A stretch of DNA of 64,000 bases from JAGWRA01 sp963711505 (lineage in GTDB: Bacteria > Acidobacteriota > Vicinamibacteria > Vicinamibacterales > CAVVIG01), in contig CAVQEJ010000003.1 of NCBI GenBank assembly GCA_963711505.1, forward strand, positions 682,001 to 746,000, read 5' to 3'. Both the position numbers and the translations under genes were made by a program. The notes below the pieces were generated by a model, which worked only from the letters and a program-made list of their open reading frames with translations, did not search any database and was not told where the DNA came from. Of the stretch, positions 1 to 9,235 are shown in pieces (positions within the stretch are counted from its first letter, which is position 1; every line of letters begins with the position of its first letter).

Positions 1-1596
1 GCGGCCCTCAAGCTGTCCCAGCTCCAGAAGCGGACCGGCAGCGAACCGCTGTCGATCGCGGTCCTCGAGAAGGCCCGCGAGGCGGGCGCCCACATGCTCT
101 CGGGCGCCGTGCTCGACCCGGTGACGCTGGCCGAACTCGTCCCCGACTTCAAGGATCGCGACTGCCCGCTCGCCTCCGAGGTCCATCAGGACTACATCTA
201 CTTCCTCACCCGGGCCGGCAAGCTCCGGTTCCCGATCACGCCCCCGCCGTTCCGCAACCACGGCAACTACATCGTCTCGCTCAACCGCTTCGTGAAGTGG
301 CTGGCCGAGCAGGTCGAGGCGGAGGGGATCGACTTCTTCTCGGGCTTCTCGGGCCGCGAGGTGCTGTACGACGGCGATCGGGTGATCGGCGTCCGGACCG
401 GCGACCGGGGCATCGACAAACACGGGAAGCCGCGCGAGAACTTCGAGCCGGGCGTGGACATCCACGCGAAGGTGACGATCTTCGCCGACGGCGTCCGCGG
501 GAACCTCACCAAGGAGCTGCAGCGGCGGTTCCAGCTCGGGGCGGGCCGCGAGCCGCAGAGCTTCGCCATCGGCATCAAGGAGCTCTGGGAGGTGCCGGCG
601 GGGCGGATCGCCCCGGGGACCGTCATCCACACGATGGGCTACCCGCTGAACACCGAGGAGTTCGGCGGCGGGTTCATCTACGCGATGCCCGACAACCGCG
701 TGTTCGTCGGCTTCGTCAGCGGGCTCGACTACGTCGATCCGATGTTCGACCCGCACGTCGCGTTCCAGCGCTTCAAGCTGCACCCGCTCGTCCGCAACCT
801 CATCGACGGCGGCCAGATGATCCGCTACGGGGCGAAGGCGCTGCCCGAGGGGGGCTGGAACACCATCCCGCGGCCCTACGTCGACGGCGCGCTCATCGTG
901 GGGGATGCGGCCGGCTTCATGAACTCCATGCGGCTGAAGGGGATCCACCTCGCGATGCGCAGCGGCATGCTCGCGGCCGACACGGCGTTCGAGGCGGTGA
1001 ACGCGAACGATGCGTCGGCGGCGCGGCTGAAGCGTTACGAGACGCTGATCAACGAGAGCCCGATCCGCAAGGAGCTGTACCCCGTCCGGAACGTCCACCA
1101 GGCGTTCGGCCACGGCTTCCTGGCCGGCTTCCTGTACGCGGGGATCGCCCTGGTGACCAACGGCTGGTGGTTCAACCGGATGAAGGGCGAGGCGGGGCAG
1201 GACCGCCTCGAGAAGATCGCCGACTACTACACGCGGCGCGGCCGCCAGGTGCCCGAGGGGGCGACGGGCGCGGTCAAGATCGATCGCCAGGTGACGTTCG
1301 ACAAGCTGACGAACGTGCACTATTCCGGCACGCGGCACGACGAGGACCAGCCGGTCCACCTGCTGGTGCAGACCGACGTGTGCGAATCGATCTGCGGGCC
1401 CGAGTACAACTATCCCTGCCAGCGCTTCTGCCCGGCCAACGTGTACGAGATCGTCACCGAGGCGGCCGGCAAGCGGCTGCAGATCAACGCGTCGAACTGC
1501 GTCCACTGCAAGACCTGCGACATCATGGATCCGTACCAGGTGATCACCTGGGTGCCGCCCGAGGGTGGCGGCGGACCGCAGTACGACGGCATGTGA
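1..1596 (+). CDS. etfD: Electron-transfer flavoprotein:ubiquinone oxidoreductase (5' partial)
   Basis: Passes electrons from reduced ETF (fed by acyl-CoA and other dehydrogenases) to the membrane quinone pool; it uses FAD and one [4Fe-4S] cluster. The frame is open from base 1 and reads through A-H-M-L-S-G-A-V before the first ATG at 94, so the gene begins left of the window and that ATG is internal. A glycine-rich flavoprotein stretch (GDAAGFMNS) and the C-terminal cluster domain are visible: cysteines in CESICGPE, PCQRFCP and NCVHCKTCD, ending in the usual GGGPQYDGM tail. 531 residues are in view. The downstream acyltransferase starts inside its stop codon, so the two are probably co-transcribed. 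Confidence 0.95.
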   Translation, partial: AALKLSQLQKRTGSEPLSIAVLEKAREAGAHMLSGAVLDPVTLAELVPDFKDRDCPLASEVHQDYIYFLTRAGKLRFPITPPPFRNHGNYIVSLNRFVKWLAEQVEAEGIDFFSGFSGREVLYDGDRVIGVRTGDRGIDKHGKPRENFEPGVDIHAKVTIFADGVRGNLTKELQRRFQLGAGREPQSFAIGIKELWEVPAGRIAPGTVIHTMGYPLNTEEFGGGFIYAMPDNRVFVGFVSGLDYVDPMFDPHVAFQRFKLHPLVRNLIDGGQMIRYGAKALPEGGWNTIPRPYVDGALIVGDAAGFMNSMRLKGIHLAMRSGMLAADTAFEAVNANDASAARLKRYETLINESPIRKELYPVRNVHQAFGHGFLAGFLYAGIALVTNGWWFNRMKGEAGQDRLEKIADYYTRRGRQVPEGATGAVKIDRQVTFDKLTNVHYSGTRHDEDQPVHLLVQTDVCESICGPEYNYPCQRFCPANVYEIVTEAAGKRLQINASNCVHCKTCDIMDPYQVITWVPPEGGGGPQYDGM

Positions 1597-2288
1597 CGAC
1601 CAGGGCCGACTGGCGCTCGTCCCGCGCGAAGCGCGCCGAGGCGGCCCTCATCGCCGCCGTCGGCTATCGGGTGGTGGCCGCCCTCGGCGCCACGCTGCGC
1701 TGGCGCGTCGAGGGACTGACGCACCTCACCGGGATCCTGGCGGGCGGACGCCAGCCCGTCATGGCCTTCTGGCACGGCCGGATCCTGCCCGCCACCTACT
1801 ACTTCCGCCGGCGCGGCATCGTCGTCATCACCAGCGAGAACTTCGACGGCGAGTGGATCGCCGGCATCATCGAGCGGTTCGGGTACGGCACGGCGCGCGG
1901 CTCGACGTCGCGCGGCGGGGTCCGCGCCCTGCTCGAGCTGAAGCGGGAGATGGCGGCCGGCCGGGCGGCCGGCTTCACCGTCGACGGCCCCCGCGGCCCG
2001 GCCGGCTCCGTGCAGCCCGGCGCCGTCTGGCTGGCCGGAGCCACCGGCAATCCCGTGCTGCCGTTTCACTGCGAGGCGCAGGCGTTCTGGAGCGCGAAGA
2101 GCTGGGACCGGACGCAGGTGCCGAAGCCGTTCACCACCGTGGCCGTCGCCATCGGGGCGCCCGTCGAGGTGCCCGCGGGCGCCGACGAGGCGGTCCTGGA
2201 GCAGAAGCGCCTGGAGGTCGAACGGGCCCTGCAGGCCTGCCGGGCCCGGGCGCTGGAGATGGTGGGGCGGGGGACGGAGAATACGTAG
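1593..2288 (+). CDS. DUF374 / lysophospholipid acyltransferase-like protein
   Basis: A 231-residue member of the DUF374 family, related to lysophospholipid acyltransferases and probably membrane associated. The family HG..P block is seen as FWHGRILP (about residues 52-59) and a second block as DGPRGP (about 130-135). The start is a GTG that overlaps the stop of etfD (GTGA), indicating translational coupling. Family members are thought to acylate lipid or lipid A precursors, but the substrate cannot be read from sequence. It is followed by an inverted heptamer repeat. Confidence 0.8.
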   Translation: MTTRADWRSSRAKRAEAALIAAVGYRVVAALGATLRWRVEGLTHLTGILAGGRQPVMAFWHGRILPATYYFRRRGIVVITSENFDGEWIAGIIERFGYGTARGSTSRGGVRALLELKREMAAGRAAGFTVDGPRGPAGSVQPGAVWLAGATGNPVLPFHCEAQAFWSAKSWDRTQVPKPFTTVAVAIGAPVEVPAGADEAVLEQKRLEVERALQACRARALEMVGRGTENT

Positions 2289-2350
2289 AACGTAGAACGA
2301 AGAACGGAGAGATCAGCTTTCTACGTTCTGCGTTCACCGTTCAACGTTAC
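2283..2350. repeat. Inverted heptamer tandem repeat
   Basis: Left arm is units of ACGTAGA / ACGTAGA / ACGAAGA at 2283-2308; right arm is TCTACGT / TCTGCGT / TCACCGT / TCAACGT at 2319-2350. The arms are complementary, so the spacer could fold into a hairpin. It fills the gap between the DUF374 gene and the radical SAM gene. Confidence 0.7.
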
Positions 2351-2378
2351 AAGTACAAGCATGGTAGATTCACGGATC

Positions 2379-3673
2379 ATGTCCTCGTCTCCCGCCTGCC
2401 GCTCGTCGAAGAGACCATCGCCCGGCACCCCAGCCTTCCGCGCGAGGCCATCGTCAAGGAAGACATCCTGCGGACCGGCATCGCCTTCAGCCAGGAGGCC
2501 CTGGGTCTGGCGGCCGATGCGAAGGCGAAGGCGTACTTCATCTTCTCCTTCGACTACGTGCCCCTGGCCGACATGCCGCAGGGGGAGCACTGGAAGGCGC
2601 CCGAGGAGATCTGGCTCGAGGGCGGCCCGTGGGACTTCCGGCCGACGATCATCTCGGTGCGGCTGAATCCGGCCTCGCCGTATCGCGTGGAGGTGGAGGA
2701 GGGGCGGCCGGTGCTGCGCGTCGACGGCACGAAGGTGACCAACGTCACCTTCCCGCCGGTGCCCGAGTACTACACGCGCACGCTGTCCAACGGGAAGCGC
2801 GTCATCGAGATCGCACCGACCATCGAGTGGGGCTACCTCGTCTATCTCACCGTCTTCCGCATCTGCCAGTACTTCGGCAAGGCGGAGGAATGCCAGTTCT
2901 GCGACATCAACAACAACTACAAGCAGCAGATCCAGGCCGGCCGGCCGTACACGGCCGTGAAGTCGATCGAGGAGATTCTCGAGGCGCTGCAGATCATCGC
3001 CGACACCGACACGGTCAGCCACGCGTACACGATCACGGGTGGCAGCGTGACGACCCGGCTGAAGGGGCTGTCGGAGGTCGACTTCTACGCGCAGTACGCC
3101 GAGGCGATCGAGAAGCGGTTCACAGGCCGCTGGATCAGCAAGATGGTGACGCAGGCGCTGCCGAAGGACGAGGCCCGCAAGTTCAAGGACGCCGGCGTGC
3201 AGATCTACCACCCGAACTTCGAGGTGTGGGACGAGCGGCTGTTCTCGATCATCTGTCCGGGCAAGGAGCGGTACGTCGGACGGCAGGAATGGCACCGCCG
3301 CATCATCGACGCGGCCGACATCTTCGGGCCGTCCCACGTCATCCCGAACATGGTCGGCGGCATCGAGATGTCGCAGCCGCACGGCTTCACCGACGTCGAG
3401 GACGCCATCCGCTCGACGGCCGAGGGGCTGGACTTCTTCATGTCGCACGGCGTCTGCCCGCGCTTCACGACCTGGTGCGCCGAGCCGCTGACGACGCTGG
3501 GCAGGTCGACGCCGGGCGGCGCTCCGCTCGAGTACCACGCGCGCCTGCTCGAGACCTGGCGCGACACGCACGCGAAGTACAAGCTCCCCGTGCCGCCGGG
3601 TTACGGCGATCCCGGCAGCGGCCGCGCCGTCTTCTCGGTGAGCGCGTTCATGGACGTGATCGTTCCGAATTGA
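2379..3673 (+). CDS. Radical SAM protein with CX8CX2C cluster motif (frameshift near start)
   Basis: About 430 residues. The cluster-binding cysteines are RICQYFGKAEECQFCD, that is CX8CX2C rather than the canonical CX3CX2C. Next comes ITGGSVTT, a GGE-like SAM-contact region, then a TIM-barrel-like body rich in aromatic residues. No ATG/GTG/TTG opens the main frame. An ATG at 2379 (or 2361) in the neighbouring frame gives M-S-S-S-R-L-P-L-V-E-E-T if one extra T near 2388-2390 is removed, so I take that as the start and an indel as the cause. Substrate and product are unknown. It has no obvious partner gene nearby; the upstream genes are ETF oxidoreductase and an acyltransferase. Confidence 0.75.
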
Positions 3674-3775
3674 AGAATTGAGAATTGAAGAAATGGGGCG
3701 AGGGGCGGAGGGCGTCGGCGCCATGCGAGCCCACCGGCCTCTAGCAGCTCTCGTACTTCTTCAATTCTTCGACAC
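3667..3775. repeat. Heptamer repeat with distant inverted arm
   Basis: Units of GAATTGA / AGAATTG / AGAATTG / AAGAA follow the radical SAM stop directly. A complementary arm, CTTCTTCAATTCTTCGAC, lies at 3757-3774 just before the next gene. The 19-base string at 3660-3678 recurs exactly upstream of cysS (49275-49293). Confidence 0.6.
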
Positions 3776-3791
3776 TTCTCTGGCGTTCCCC

Positions 3792-4895
3792 ATGCCTCAC
3801 ATCCTCGTCCTCGGCGCGGGGCTGGTCGGTCGCGCGATCGTCTACGACCTGAGCGGAGACTGCGATGTGACGGCCGTCGATCGGTCCGAGGCCGCGCTCG
3901 CGGCGCTGCCGTCGCAGAGGCCGGTCCGGGCGACGGCGGCGGATGTGCTCCAGCCGGGCGTGCTCGCGGATCTGGCCGCGAAGGCTGATCTCCTCGTGAC
4001 GGCCGTGCCGGGGCACATCGGCTTCCGGACGCTGGAGGCCGCCATCCGCACCCGGCGGAACATCGTCGACATCTCCTTCTTTCCCGAAGATGCGCTGGCC
4101 CTGGACGGACTGGCCCGCGAGCACGGCGTGACCGCGGTCGTCGACTGCGGCGTGGCTCCCGGCATGAGCCACATGATTGCCGGCGCCGAGGCGCGCGAGA
4201 TGACGATCGGGACCTACGAATGTCTCGTGGGCGGGCTGCCGAAGGCCCGGACGTCGTTCGCGGAGTACAAGGCGCCGTTCTCGCCGCGCGACGTGATCGA
4301 GGAGTACACCCGGCCGGCCCGCTACGTCTCGGGCGGGCGGGTCGTCACCGTGCCGGCGCTCAGCGACGTCGAAGCGGTGGAGCTGCCGCGCGCGGGGAGG
4401 CTCGAAGCCTTCAATACCGACGGCCTGCGCACGCTGATCCGGACGCTGACGATCCCCGAGATGAAGGAGAAGACGCTCCGCTATCCGGGCCACGCCGCCA
4501 TCATGCAGCGCCTGCGGGACGAAGGGGCCTTCGAAGCCGGCCGCATCGACGAGACCTGCGCGAGGCTGTTCCCGGAGTGGAGGCTCGAGCCCGGCGACGA
4601 GGAGTTCACGGTGATGCGGGTCACGATGACCGGACGCCGCGACGGCGCCCGCCGCACGGTCGTCTACGACCTCTATGACGAGACCGATCGCCGGACCGGC
4701 CTCAGTTCGATGGCCCGCACGACCGGCTTCACCGCCACCGCCGCGGCCCGTCTGGTGCTCGAAGGCCGGTTGGGCCACCCGGGCGTCTGGCCTCCCGAGG
4801 AGGTCGGCGGCGAGGCGGGCTGCCTGGCCCGCGTCCTCGACTACCTGCATGCGCGCGGCGTCGACTACCGTCGCACCCAGACGATGCTCTCCTAG
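3792..4895 (+). CDS. Saccharopine dehydrogenase-like oxidoreductase
   Basis: A 367-residue NAD(P)-dependent enzyme of the saccharopine dehydrogenase family. The N-terminus has a Rossmann fold with LGAGLVGRA (residues 6-14). The middle has DCGVAPGMSH and the C-terminal half matches the family catalytic domain in length and layout. The in-frame ATG at 3678 would add 38 residues encoded partly by the intergenic repeat, so I prefer ATG 3792 (MPHILVLGAG). Saccharopine dehydrogenases work in lysine metabolism, but many homologues act on other substrates and no lysine genes flank this one, so the exact reaction is open. Confidence 0.8.
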   Translation: MPHILVLGAGLVGRAIVYDLSGDCDVTAVDRSEAALAALPSQRPVRATAADVLQPGVLADLAAKADLLVTAVPGHIGFRTLEAAIRTRRNIVDISFFPEDALALDGLAREHGVTAVVDCGVAPGMSHMIAGAEAREMTIGTYECLVGGLPKARTSFAEYKAPFSPRDVIEEYTRPARYVSGGRVVTVPALSDVEAVELPRAGRLEAFNTDGLRTLIRTLTIPEMKEKTLRYPGHAAIMQRLRDEGAFEAGRIDETCARLFPEWRLEPGDEEFTVMRVTMTGRRDGARRTVVYDLYDETDRRTGLSSMARTTGFTATAAARLVLEGRLGHPGVWPPEEVGGEAGCLARVLDYLHARGVDYRRTQTMLS

Positions 4896-5054
4896 CCGGG
4901 CGGCCTCCCGGGGCCCGGCCGCACAAACCGGTTGAGCTTCCGTGAAGCTCTTCGGTATCCTCAGCGGGCTCGACCATCCTTTCCGAACGACCGCTCCGTT
5001 TCCGGCGCGGCTGGCCGGCCGTCCGGCCGCCGGCGCCCACTACGGGTGTTTCTC

Positions 5055-6429
5055 ATGACCGGGACCCATCGGGCTGCGGCCCGTTCGCTCGCTCTCCGGA
5101 TTCTCCTGCTGGTGTCGTTCCTGGCGCCGCCGTCGGCGCTGTCCGCCCAGACGCCGCACCGGATCGCGCTGGTGGGCGGCATGCTGGTCGACGGGCTGGC
5201 CACGCCGCCGCTGCATCACGCCGCCGTGCTCATCGAGGACGACCGGATCGTGGAGGTCGGCCCGGCGTCGGAGGTCAGGATTCCGCCGGGTACCGTGGTC
5301 ATCGACACCAGCGGCCGGACGATGATGCCCGGGCTGATCGATCTGCACGTGCACCTGTCGATCCTGGGCGACGGCGACTATCCGCGATGGTTCAAGTGGC
5401 TCGACGCGCACAGCGCGGAATACCCAATCGAGCGGATCATGGCGATCTCGGCGAAGCAGCTCCTGATGGCGGGCGTCACCTCGGCCGTCGACCTGGGGGG
5501 CCAGCTCCAGCCGAGCCTCGACGTGCGCGACCGGATCGCGAAGGGGGAGATTCCGGGGCCCCGCCTGTGGGTGAGCGGTCCATGGCTGACGCGCCACGTG
5601 GCGATCTTTCCGCCGAGCTATCAGATCGCGGTGACGAGCCCGGCGCAGGCGGGTGCCGAGACCGAGAAGCTCGCCGCGGCCGGCGTCGACGTGATCAAGG
5701 CCCACGCCGGGCTGACCCGCGAGGACTATCAGGCCATCGTCACGGCCGCGCACCGGCACGGGCTGAAGGTGCACGCCCACGTGTACGACGAAGAGGCCGT
5801 GCGCAACGCCTTCGAAGCGGGCGTCGACGTGCTCCAGCACGTGGGGTCGGCCGGCACGCCGCCGTACTCGCTGGATTCTGGTGCGGGCCATCGCGGCCTC
5901 GGGTCGGCCCGTCGTGCCGACGGCCGCTCACCGCGTGTGGGTGTACCCCGCGACGGTGGCGTTTCCCGAGCGGCTCCAGGACCCGCAGCTGAAGGCCGAC
6001 TTCCCGCCCGACCTGTACCAGGAGGTGCAGGACTCGCTGGCGCACTGGCCGTCGCTCGCGTATTTCTCGACCATCGACCGGCAGATGTTCTTCGGCGACC
6101 GGTCGCTGATGCAGTGGATTGAGGCCGGGGCGGTCATCGGCATGGGGACCGACAACGGCACGCCGATGAACTTCCACACCGACGCCCTGTGGCGCGAGCT
6201 GCAGGTGTTCGTGAATCACGGGGTGGCGGCGCGAAAGGTGATTGCGGATGCGACCCGGATCAACGCGCGGATTCTCGGCCGGTCGGATCTCGGCACGATC
6301 GAGCCGGGCAAGCTCGCCGACGTCATCGTGGTCGACGGCGATCCGCTGTCCGACATCGTGGCGCTGTCGCACGTCTCGGTCGTGGTGAAGAACGGGATCG
6401 TGTACAAGGGCGGTCCGGCGTCGCACTGA
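5055..6429 (+). CDS. Secreted amidohydrolase (imidazolonepropionase-like), frameshifted
   Basis: A metal-dependent hydrolase of the amidohydrolase superfamily. An N-terminal signal peptide (about residues 1-32, ending A-L-S-A-Q) points to export. The first metal motif is LIDLHVHL, the central HAHVYDEE supplies further ligands, and the C-terminal half carries GTDNGTP and the typical IEPGKLADVIVVDGDP tail. The first half reads in one frame to about 5872 and the rest in another. Removing one T from GGATTCTGG at 5876-5877 restores S-L-D-L-V-R-A-I-A, so the gene is most likely intact in the organism. The ATG at 4932 would add a non-signal extension, so ATG 5055 is preferred. Substrate unknown; such proteins often act as peptidase-like or prolidase-like hydrolases. 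Confidence 0.8.
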
Positions 6430-6586
6430 CCGGCACCCGCGGGGGCGGGGGGGCGGCCGCGAGGCCCCCGTCCCTGCGGGGCCTCCAATCCCCGATTCCG
6501 CCCCTCTCAGTCCCGGTCCCGCATTCCTCGTCGGGGCCTCGCCCCGGCGCGCGCCCGGGAGAACCGTCGCGGCGTGTCTGCCCGTA

Positions 6587-6628
6587 TTTACTTAAGTCGC
6601 CAAATAGTTCATACTGCAAATGATTTGG
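6587..6628 (+). promoter_or_regulatory. Promoter with overlapping inverted repeat ahead of the exporter operon
   Basis: TTTACT at 6587-6592 and CATACT at 6610-6615 are separated by 17 bases, in an AT-rich island within GC-rich sequence. An inverted repeat CCAAAT-N17-ATTTGG at 6600-6628 covers the -10 region. It is a plausible operator for the MarR-type regulator encoded as the last gene of this operon; this is inference from position. Confidence 0.5.
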
Positions 6629-6663
6629 TCAGCACACGGCTGGCCGGGGAGGGACGGAGCGTC

Positions 6664-7725
6664 ATGAAGCGGAGGCGGATATTCCTGGCCGTGCTGATCC
6701 TGGCCGCGATCGGCGGCGGCACCTACTACGCCCTGTCCCGCCCGCCGGACACGCTGGTGATCACCGGCATCGTCGACGGCAACAACGTGGTCGTGTCCTC
6801 GAAGATGACCGGCCGGATCCTGTCGATGAAGGTCAGGGAAGGGCAGGCCGTGAAGACGGGCGACGTCATCGCCCAGCTCGACCATGCCGACCTGTCGGCG
6901 GCAGCCCAGGCGACCAGTGCGGCGGTGTCCCAGGCACAGCAGATGACGCTGCAGGCGAGCGATCAGATCGCCCTGACGAAGGCCTCGCTGGTCGCGCGGA
7001 TCGCGCAGGCCCGCGCGCAGGTGCAGCAGGTCACCGCGCAGGAGGCCCAGGCCCGGGCCACACTCGATCAGGCCGAGTCGAGCTACAAGCGCACGCTGCC
7101 GCTGTTCGACGAAGGGCTCGTGACGGCTCAGGATCGCGACAACGCGAAGGCCGCCCGGGATGGCGCCCGGGCGGGTCTGCAGGCCACCGAGCGCGGGCTG
7201 GCGGTCGCCCGCGCCGCGCTGGCCGACGCCCAGGCGCAGCAGAAGCAGATTGCCGTCCAGGAGCGGCAGGTCGGGGCCTATCAGGCGGCGGCCCGGCAGG
7301 CGCAGGCGATGCACCGGGAGTCGGAGGCCGTTCTGGACCAGGCGGAGGTGGTCGCGCCGATCAGCGGCGTCGTGACGCTGCTGGCGGCGCGCGAAGGCGA
7401 GGTCGTCAAGCCGGGCGATCCGATCGTCACGATCTTCGAGCTCGGCGACACGTGGGTGCAGGCCGACGTGGAGGAGACGTACGCGGACCTCATCACGCTG
7501 GGTGAAGTGCTCACCGTGCGGCTACCGTCCGGCGCGGAGGTGCAGGGCCCCGTCTTCTACAAGGCGGTCGAGGCCGGTTTCGCCACGCAGCGCGACGTCA
7601 GCCGGACGAAGCGGGACATCAAGACGGTGGCCATCCGCGTGCGCGTCGCGAATCCGGACGGGCGGCTGGCGCGCGGCATGACGGCGTGGGTCGTCGTGCC
7701 GCTCAAGCCGAAGGGGCAGTCGTGA
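6664..7725 (+). CDS. HlyD-family periplasmic adaptor (membrane fusion protein)
   Basis: A 353-residue adaptor linking an inner-membrane ABC exporter to the outer envelope. It has an N-terminal membrane anchor (about residues 5-24, IFLAVLILAAIGGGTYYAL), a first biotinyl-lipoyl half (GRILSMKVREGQAVKTGD), a long Ala/Gln-rich coiled-coil hairpin (about 80-215), the second lipoyl half (VVTLLAAREGEVVKPGD) and a beta-barrel tail. Start ATG 6664 follows GGAGGGACGGAG; an upstream ATG at 6574 lies before the likely promoter and is rejected. Its stop overlaps the GTG of the ATPase gene. This resembles the YbhG/YhiI arrangement with YbhFSR-type ABC genes. Confidence 0.9.
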   Translation: MKRRRIFLAVLILAAIGGGTYYALSRPPDTLVITGIVDGNNVVVSSKMTGRILSMKVREGQAVKTGDVIAQLDHADLSAAAQATSAAVSQAQQMTLQASDQIALTKASLVARIAQARAQVQQVTAQEAQARATLDQAESSYKRTLPLFDEGLVTAQDRDNAKAARDGARAGLQATERGLAVARAALADAQAQQKQIAVQERQVGAYQAAARQAQAMHRESEAVLDQAEVVAPISGVVTLLAAREGEVVKPGDPIVTIFELGDTWVQADVEETYADLITLGEVLTVRLPSGAEVQGPVFYKAVEAGFATQRDVSRTKRDIKTVAIRVRVANPDGRLARGMTAWVVVPLKPKGQS

Positions 7726-8759
7726 GGTCGCCGCAGCCCGTCGCGTCGACGCCGGCGGCAGGCGCCGGCCCGGCCGCGAACATGGTCGAGGTCGATCACA
7801 TCTCGAAGCAGTTCGGCGCGCTCCGGGCGGTCGACGACGTGTCGTTCTCGGTGAAGCCGCGCGAGATCTTCGGCCTGCTCGGCCCGAACGGCGCCGGCAA
7901 GTCGACGCTCATCCGGATGATGACGACGCTGGTGCCGCCGACGAGCGGGACCGCCCGGGTGGACGGCCACGACGTGACGAAGGATCAGGAAGCCGTCCGG
8001 ATGGCGATCGGCGTCATCCCGCAGGCGATGACGAGCGACCCGGATCTCACCTGCGAGGAGAACCTCACCATCCACGCGCGCCTGTACGGGGTGCCGGCGA
8101 GCCAGCGGAAGCCGATCGCCGCCCGGTTGCTCGAGTCGGTGGACCTGCTCGACCGGCGGACGGCGCTGGCCAAGACGCTCTCGGGCGGCATGCGGCGCCG
8201 CCTCGAGATCGCGCGGGGACTCGTGCACAACCCGAAGATCCTCTTCCTGGACGAACCGACGACCGGTCTCGATCCCGTGTCGCGCATGTCGGTCTGGTCG
8301 CTGGTCTCGAAGCTGCGCGACACCGAGGGGCTCACGCTGTTCCTGACGACGCATTACATGGACGAAGCCGACAAGCTGTGCGACCGGCTCGCGATCGTGG
8401 ACCACGGCAAGGTCGTGGTGCTCGACACGCCGGCTGCGCTGAAGGCGTCGGTGCCGGGGGCGGCGGTCATCGAGGCGCGGATCGAGCCCGATCGGCCCGA
8501 CGCCGTCGACGATCTGGGACGCCTCGACGGCGTGCGGAACGTGATGCCGCAGGGCGAGGCCCTGTACCGCATCGTCACCGATCGCGGTCCGCAGACGGCC
8601 GTCGGACTGGTCGAGTTCGCGCGGACCCACAACGTCGAGCTGCGGAGCCTGTCGGTCCAGAGCACGAGTCTGGACGACGTGTTCGTCTATTTCACCGGCC
8701 GGGCGCTGACGGAAGCCGAGGAGGCCTCGCCGGCCGCCGCGGGGCGCCGCGGACACTGA
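7722..8759 (+). CDS. ABC-2 type exporter ATP-binding protein
   Basis: A 345-residue nucleotide-binding subunit. Walker A is GPNGAGKST, the signature is LSGGM, Walker B is ILFLDEPTTGLD, and the switch His lies in LTTHYMDEAD. A C-terminal accessory domain of about 90 residues is typical of daunorubicin-type (DrrA) exporters. The start is GTG 7722 overlapping the HlyD stop (GTGA); ATG 7782 (MVEVDHIS) is the alternative. With the HlyD protein and the permease at 9236 it would form one exporter for a drug or other hydrophobic compound. Confidence 0.9.
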   Translation: MRSPQPVASTPAAGAGPAANMVEVDHISKQFGALRAVDDVSFSVKPREIFGLLGPNGAGKSTLIRMMTTLVPPTSGTARVDGHDVTKDQEAVRMAIGVIPQAMTSDPDLTCEENLTIHARLYGVPASQRKPIAARLLESVDLLDRRTALAKTLSGGMRRRLEIARGLVHNPKILFLDEPTTGLDPVSRMSVWSLVSKLRDTEGLTLFLTTHYMDEADKLCDRLAIVDHGKVVVLDTPAALKASVPGAAVIEARIEPDRPDAVDDLGRLDGVRNVMPQGEALYRIVTDRGPQTAVGLVEFARTHNVELRSLSVQSTSLDDVFVYFTGRALTEAEEASPAAAGRRGH

Positions 8760-8819
8760 TCCACGAGGGAGGCGGATGAATGAGTGACGGACTGCATTCC
8801 GCGCACCCGGACCGATCGA

Positions 8820-9235
8820 GGGGCGTGGCGGCGCGCACCGCTCACGCGCGCGCGAGCGAAGTGGCGCGAGCGACGAAGCGCGAGCGGAACGGCGCGAGCC
8901 TGGCGGGGTGCAGGGGTCCCGGCCATACAAGAGATGCACGGAGCGAGCTGGATCGCGAGCGTAATGAAGTGAGCCGGGGGGCGGGGCGGAGCCCGCAGCG
9001 TAACGGCGCGCACCGCGCGCCCGCCCCTCGACGACGCTCGGGGCGCCCTGAGCGCGAGTCGAAGGGCGCGAACGGAACGGCGCGAGCGGTGTCGCGAGCA
9101 AGTGAAGTGAGCCGGGGGGCGGGGCAGAGCCCGCAGCGTAACGGCGCGCACGGCGCGCCCGCGAACGGAATGGAGCGAGCGGGATCGCTCGCGTAATGAA
9201 GTGAGCCGGGGGGCGGGGCGGAGCCCCGTATAAAT
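8820..9235. repeat. GC-rich repeat array between ABC ATPase and permease genes
   Basis: The first part (about 8845-8905) has a 7-base period built on GCGAGCG with variable heptamers between. It is followed by three copies of a longer unit containing TGAAGTGAGCCGGGGGGC: near 8965-9024, 9102-9164 and 9195-9228. The last copy runs up to 8 bases before the permease ATG. Open frames inside are by-products of the repeat. Confidence 0.75.

Noticed and set aside
8780..9196. Open frames inside the repeat array after the ABC ATPase
   Set aside because: Translations are periodic R-G-A-N-G-A-like peptides produced by the repeat units; no start context or homology.
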